From positions 3,470,760 through 3,534,759 of the forward strand of contig NW_022098050.1 in the NCBI RefSeq assembly GCF_002288925.2: a DNA stretch of 64,000 nt, written 5' to 3'. The notes beneath the pieces are model-generated. The model saw only the letters and a program-made list of their open reading frames with translations. It made no database searches and was not told where the DNA came from. The position numbers and the translations under genes are program-made. Below, piece after piece: positions 58,455-64,000 of the stretch; the first letter of the stretch is position 1; each line of letters opens with the position of its first letter. This DNA comes from Delphinapterus leucas. Lineage: Eukaryota; Chordata; Mammalia; Artiodactyla; Monodontidae.

Positions 58455-58531
58455 ATGCTGTTTAATTTGAGGATCCTGTTGAACAAGGCAGCTCTTAGAA
58501 ACGGTCACAGTTTCGCGGTTCGAAATTATCG
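58455..58531 (+). CDS. OTC: OTC exon 1 (ornithine transcarbamylase, mitochondrial leader)
   Basis: Exactly 77 coding nucleotides run from ATG to TATCG|GTAAGTG, the same as human OTC exon 1 (c.1-77). They encode 25 full codons, MLFNLRILLNKAALRNGHSF followed by AVRNY, plus two bases of an Arg codon. This is most of the cleavable 32-residue mitochondrial presequence, an Arg-rich amphipathic helix with no acidic residue. The arginine at position 23, known to matter for import and processing, is kept. Asn11 of human is Lys here, adding a positive charge. Family role: the mature trimer in liver and gut mitochondria condenses carbamoyl phosphate with ornithine to citrulline in the urea cycle. Exons 2-10 lie beyond the window, since human intron 1 is far longer than the 5.5 kb left here. 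A at -3 supports the start. Confidence 0.97.
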
Positions 58532-59369
58532 GTAAGTGATGGCCAGAGATTTGAGTCTGACTTAGGAACCGTGGTGATAAATGAAACTCTATTCTGCAGA
58601 GAAGTGCAGCCTCCTAAGGCCTCTTTCTGCAGGGTATAGTGCCAGGTTCTACCCTTGTTGGAGACAACTGTCTCTAATTCCAGCTGAGCTTTCATTTCTC
58701 GGTCCTCTGTAATCAGATTTCATGGGGCACTGGGAGGTGACGGCGGGGTGGGGGGGCAACTAACCGTGGCACGTATGACAGACTAAATGTTCTGGACATC
58801 TTCCATTTGTGTACATACTAAAGGAGTAACTGGCTGAAGGAAATGAGAGGAACTAATCTCCACAGGGCCTTCAGCTTGTATTTGGGTTTGCCTGAAAACA
58901 ATATATCATTCTGGGGCATGGTGATTGATTCGATCTTTAAAAAAACAGACCCCAAAAGAACGACTACATAAATATTTACAAAGTTGCATCCTCCTCACAG
59001 CCAACTGGCCATGGCTGCGGTCGAAGGTGGTGTGGAGTGTGTCCCTGGGGAAGAGGACAAGGGTGATGGGTTAATCGGGGAAGCAAGGCCATCAAATCTG
59101 GACATTGTTGCCAGTGTCTTCCCAGTGCCTCTTGACAACCGAAACCAACCTCAAAATGACCTCAATGACTCTTAAAGTTAGAAGCTTCTAGTCTGAAGGT
59201 TTCTCCCACTGTTAGGAAGTGGCCCTGTGATTTGTGGCCCTGGGCCTCCCTTCTCTGGGCCACCTGACAGCTCTGGACTCTCTGGACTCTACCATTAGCA
59301 CCACTCAGAAGCCAGAACAACATTGTAAATGATATTGTAAAGTTGGGACCTCAGAGCCACAGAATAATG

Positions 59370-59460
59370 CCTTCTCCTATTTTACAGATAAGGTAAATGA
59401 GGCCCAGAGAGATTATGGGGTCTACTAGTTAGTGCCAGAGTTAGACTATATAAACCAAGC
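59370..59460 (-). mobile_element. MIR fragment
   Basis: 'ttttacagataaggtaaatg' and 'aggcccagagagattatggg' are reverse MIR. Confidence 0.65.
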
Positions 59461-59469
59461 ATCTGGAGG

Positions 59470-59650
59470 AAAGCTCAGGTTTAGAGTCTAAAGAACTGGG
59501 TTCAAGGCCTGGCACTGCCGCTTGCTGGCTATATAACCTTGAGCAAGTCACTAAACTTTTCTGTGATGTTGCTTCACTTATAAAATGGGAGAAAGAGTAA
59601 TACCTGTTCTGCCTACATCACGGGGTGCTTCAATCATTTATTTAATAAAC
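59470..59650 (+). mobile_element. MIR SINE
   Basis: 'aactgggttcaaggcctggc', 'tataaccttgagcaagtcac' and 'cttataaaatgggagaaaga' are forward MIR. Confidence 0.75.
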
Positions 59651-61300
59651 ACCTATTGAGCACCTACTTTGTGCCACGCCCTAAGCAAGGTGTTGGAGAT
59701 ACGGTGGTAAATAAGGTAAATAAGTTATTTCATTCCAGACACATGAAATCACAGTCTAGCAATAATCAGTGAGATAATGTGCGTGAAAACTGTCAAGTGA
59801 CAGGCAAATGTTCATTATTTTATCATTCCATCCCGCTGAGTTACATCAGATAAAAGTGCGATGAAATTTCATTCCACGGTTTTTAACAAAGACTCATCAC
59901 TGAGCTGGAAATAATCAACTGAATGAATAACCAAAGCTTGGAGCTTAAACTTACACTCTTCTTTGAAAATCACAGTGATGACTGATTTTTTTTTTTTTTT
60001 ACCATTATTACAGGCTACATTTTTGCAAGTAAAAACCTCTTCCAAATATTTAGGCATTTTGGGGCACTTACTAAGATTCTATTTTCTCTATCCAGTAGCT
60101 AGACTATGATCCTGAAAATCCCGGCTAGCCATCTCTCACAGTGAATGGGGACTGAGGCAAAAGCATGGCTAAATCAGCCCAAATCCATACCTGCTATTTG
60201 AAAATATGAAAGCCTCAAATTACCCATGTCATTAGAAACTACAGAGCATGAGTCTCTATTGAAAAATGGCATAACACTGAAATGGTGTCCTCTTCAGGTG
60301 GCGTGAGTATTTTTCTTTCCTGCTCTTTTTGTTAGCCACCCTGCCTGCCAGCTAGATGATTTCAGAATTGCTGATCTCCAATAAGACCTATAATCTTTGA
60401 CGACCCCTTAACAATAGAGAAAATCTCCCCATTATCTCTGCCTGTATGGTACTTTTACTTTGATTTTCAGCTTTCTGCAGAGATTTGGGTTCTTCTGCAT
60501 CCCCCCACTCCCCCATTCTCCCCTCCCCACCCCTGTCTCTCTTGGGAAAGGCGGAGGGCGCTTGTTACATACCATGTGAGTGTAGCGCTAGAGAGTAGTA
60601 GGAAATATGTGGTTAGGGTTTGGCAGTGCCACAAAATAGGGACTGCACAGTTTTGAAGCGAGCAGCCATATCACATGGGCATGATAAAATGACTGCTCAA
60701 GTGAGGCTGAAGCCATCTACACAGGCTCCCGGATCAATCATTTTTAGTCAGTAATTTTTTCTTTTCTTTTTTTTTTACAAAATCAATAGGATCAGACACC
60801 AAGACTGCCGAGAACACCCAATCCATAGGCTTTTCATCTCACAAACAAGGCTCTAGAGCCTGGCTGTGTTTGGATAATAGACAGTGTCCTATGATTTGTT
60901 CCTATTAAGGAAACCACTTATAGCTTTTAAAGAAACCACTAAAATAATATCTTTCTTTATCAGAGAAGACCAACTTGTAAGTGCAGTTCAATTTCATCTC
61001 ACAAATAGAAATTTCTTCAGAGAATATTGAGCTAAGCCACCCAATTCTGTGGAGGTTATGGATTGGAGCTGGAGGTGACTGGTTTTCAGGTATTTCATTC
61101 CAGGCCTCTCTAAGGGCTTACAGAACTCATTAAGTTCCCTTCATCCCACACACATGCCAATCTATACATACGTGGACATGCAGACGAAGCAATTACAGGC
61201 CATCCACGCTCTTGTGTAGAGGAGAGAAAACAGTCCTCTTTGATTATTCACATTTTCCATCATAATTGAAAATGAGTGCCTTTTAAAAAACATATTTCTT

Positions 61301-61660
61301 GGGGCTTCCCTGGCGGCACAGTGGTTAAGAATCCACCTGTCAATGCAGGGGACATGGGTTCAAGCCCTGGTCTGGGAAGATCCCACATACCGCGGAGCAA
61401 CTAAGCCCGTGCGCCACAACTACTGAGCCTGCGCTCTAGAGCCCGCGAGCCACAACTAGTGAAGCCCACGTGGCACAACTACTGAAGCCTGCCCGCCTAG
61501 AGCCCATGCTCCGCAACAAGAGAAGCCACTGCAATGAGAAGCCCGCGCACCGCAACGAAGAGTAGCCCCCGTTCACCGCAACTAGAGAAAGCCTGTGCGC
61601 AGCAACGAAGACCCAATGCAGCCAAAAATAAATTAATTAAAACAAAACAACAACAACAAC
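61301..61660 (+). mobile_element. CHR SINE, long form
   Basis: 'ggggcttccctggcggcaca' to 'gacccaatgcagccaaaaat' and an acaacaacaac tail. The target duplication aaaacatatttctt is at 61287-61300 and 61661-61674. Confidence 0.95.
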
Positions 61661-64000
61661 AAAACATATTTCTTCACTTCAGAAAATTATACAAGGCATG
61701 AGATCAGGAATGCAATGGGGTCATTATGTTTCCCTTGGCCAACAGCAGAATTGGGGTTTTATTTCTAGTTTGTTATTTTTAGTAATTTAATAATTTAACT
61801 AAGATAAAAGAAGTAGAGGCGGCCACAGTTTTTCGACAGTTTCGCGTTTCCAGCCCTTTAATAATAGGTCTGCACGAATCCTCATCCCCCTCTTCAATTT
61901 TCAGATGAGGGCAAAGTTTTACAGTTTTAGAATACTGACTATCTAAGGTATCCTAGAAACCATCTAGTCACCCAGTTATCAATAGTAATTTATACCACAT
62001 ATGAGCATGTGGCAACAGTGACAAATGTTGCAGGTATATTTTTATTAATAATTATTATTGTTAATAATAGAGAAATTTGGAAATGATTTGTGCTTTTATT
62101 TTCCAAATCAATAGGATCATATTCAAGTGTTTTGTGAAAAGAGGGTCACTCTCCCTGCCATGCGTTGCAATATACCTTTCTGAGATGGAAAGAAAGGGAT
62201 GAAATTAAATTTAGGTCATTGAGAATTCAGATGGCTCCAGTATGGCCTGTGGGAAATCTTGTATTTATGAACTTCATGAATGTTGTGGAAGACAAAGACA
62301 TGAAGGATCACTGATTTGTAGTTCATTTTCTTACCTTTTCAGATGAGGAATTAATGCCAAAAATGGAAAATGATCTTCCCAAGGTCATAGTTGAACTAGG
62401 ACTCGAATTTGAATATTTAAAACCACTGCTCTTTTCATTCCACTGCTTTGATGACTTCGATCCTTCCAAATTGATCAAATTGGCCAATCTCCCCTTGCTC
62501 AATATCCCCCCATCCTCTCCCCCACCTTGTTTAAAAGATATAGCCAAAATCTCAGTAAAGAAGAAAAAAACACCAAGAAAATATGCCTTTTGTATCAGTC
62601 TGCAATGTTAAAGAAACACCAAAATCTCTGCCCTAAGGCCCACTGGCCCTCTCTTATGCCTCCAGAAGCTAAAGTCTTTATCGCAAGCTCTCCATGGGGA
62701 TCAAAATATCATTTAACACTGAATTTTTTCCTACTCTGGCAAAGTCAGTTTCTGACTGACCGCATTTTACTCGAATTAAGCACTTTCTCTTCCAACAAAA
62801 TACAATTATACAAGGGAACACATCCAGGTTGCCCCCGCTACTCCAAACAATTTACTAGAGTTGGAAAAGGCAGACTGTAGCAATGAAAGGTTTCATTCTG
62901 CCAATAGAGAATACTCTTCCATTTTCTAGCTAGGAAGATATTTGGGTGAAGCTAACACAAGGGTCTACTATTACCTTGGCCTAACTTCTTAGCATTCAGT
63001 GGTTTGGGGTGAAGAAATCTCTGTAATTATTTTTTCAAGGGATAAAATTAATGTAACGAACGAGTCTTGCCTTTTTCAAAAGCTCTGCTATAACCGACTG
63101 CCATGACAGTTTTGACAGAAAATCTGCATGTGGTTCCCATTGTTTTCTCCAATATTGTATTCTCCCCGTTATGTGTTGGCTGAAGAATGATAATGTGGTT
63201 TAGGTCTGGTTTACCAAGGAGACACACTTGAGTACAAAGAGACCAAGCATTTTATGGGAACACTAAAATAGTGATTCTGGCCTTGGTCTGGCTCATGAAC
63301 TAGAGTAGGCTGCTTCCAACTGAAGCACTGGGTCTCTGTGAGAACTTAATAGCCCTTTAGGCCAGCGGTTTTACCTAGCTAACTCGCGTGTGAGTTTATC
63401 ACCAGAAAGCAAGAAATGCTTGATACGGACAGGAAAAAAGGGGTCTGTGGAGGAGGCATTTCAACATGGTACAATTGTGGAGGCTTTTTACTTTTCTCTA
63501 ATTTTTAAGTAGCTTAGGAAAGAGGTGTGGCAACTCCATTTTGGAGCAGAGGGGAGGAGACAGTAAACAGGATAGGAATTTAAACTGGAACCATTGTGTT
63601 TGCTTTCCTTCCAGTGATAAATTTTCCTGGTTAGCTCTTGATATCTATGAAAAACAACTCTTTTTCCCAAGACAACATTTCCTGCCCCGCCTCCTGGACA
63701 GAATTGAGAAAGGTGGTGGCTGCTCTAATTATTTTTCAATGGTGTAAACAGTACAACCCCCTTCACCAGGTGAGATACAGTTTTTAAAAAATTTTCCAGT
63801 TAATTACTCCAACTCTCACAGGCTAGTATGACAGATTTACAAGATCTACCTTTCCACTCTTTTTGTCCCCAAGAACCCAGGGGACTTACTCTGTCCAAAA
63901 GGGGTTCACGGAAAGAGGTAACCAAAATATTGGTATAGTTCATTATTAATGTACTTTGGATTTGGCCCTCATAGTGCTATGGGTAAAAACTTATCCCACC

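Larger units (their letters stand above)
58532..64000. other. OTC intron 1 (partial)
   Basis: It follows the exon 1 donor. It contains MIR fragments (about 59370-59460 reverse, 59470-59650 forward, 62337-62455 possible reverse) and a long CHR SINE (61301-61660). The other stretches (58540-59310, 59650-61280, 61680-64000) show nothing recognisable. OTC exon 2 was not found. Confidence 0.7.

Noticed and set aside
58984..59175. 63-aa plus-strand frame in OTC intron 1
   Set aside because: Short, no domain, no splice context, and ordinary for random frames of this size.
58532..64000. Possible OTC exon 2
   Set aside because: No segment matching the next OTC residues with splice sites was seen. 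Human intron 1 is longer than the sequence available.

Overview
This window is mammalian nuclear DNA, almost certainly from a cetacean and probably from the X chromosome. It carries about a dozen near-identical copies of the ~200-bp tRNA-derived CHR SINE in the form amplified in whales and dolphins (head gggcttccctggtggcgcag, tail poly-A). It also carries the longer ~330-bp CHR form, a third CHR variant, and cetartiodactyl-type L1 tails. Whether it is a toothed or a baleen whale cannot be decided by eye.

Two genes are present, and both are only partly inside the window. On the minus strand, positions 29827 down to 7291 hold coding exons 1-11 of RPGR (retinitis pigmentosa GTPase regulator). 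All eleven exons have canonical AG/GT borders, join in one uninterrupted frame, and encode the whole RCC1-like propeller plus the start of the linker. Exon sizes equal my recollection of the human gene except exon 11, which is one codon longer. On the plus strand, 58455-58531 is coding exon 1 of OTC (ornithine transcarbamylase), which encodes most of the mitochondrial leader. The remaining exons of both genes lie outside. The head-to-head RPGR-OTC order with about 28.6 kb between the start codons matches the human Xp layout.

Layout: 1-7290 is partial RPGR intron 11, with an L1 nested in a DNA transposon, an L2 and MIRs. 7291-29827 is RPGR with repeat-filled introns. 29580-30300 is the RPGR CpG island, with a (CGCAGA)n hexanucleotide array. 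30400-58300 is intergenic DNA made of solo LTRs, old L2 and L1M, many CHR SINEs and nested L1s. A non-repetitive island around 49.0-49.2 kb carries a cluster of liver-factor motifs about 9.3 kb upstream of the OTC start. 58300-58454 is the OTC proximal promoter, with an HNF4-type DR1. 58532-64000 is OTC intron 1.

RPGR acts at the ciliary transition zone, and OTC in the mitochondrial urea cycle. They are neighbours but not functionally linked. I found no novel biological system. The observations most worth following are the candidate OTC liver enhancer, the hexamer array in the RPGR promoter, and several well-resolved nested or unusual retrotransposition events.
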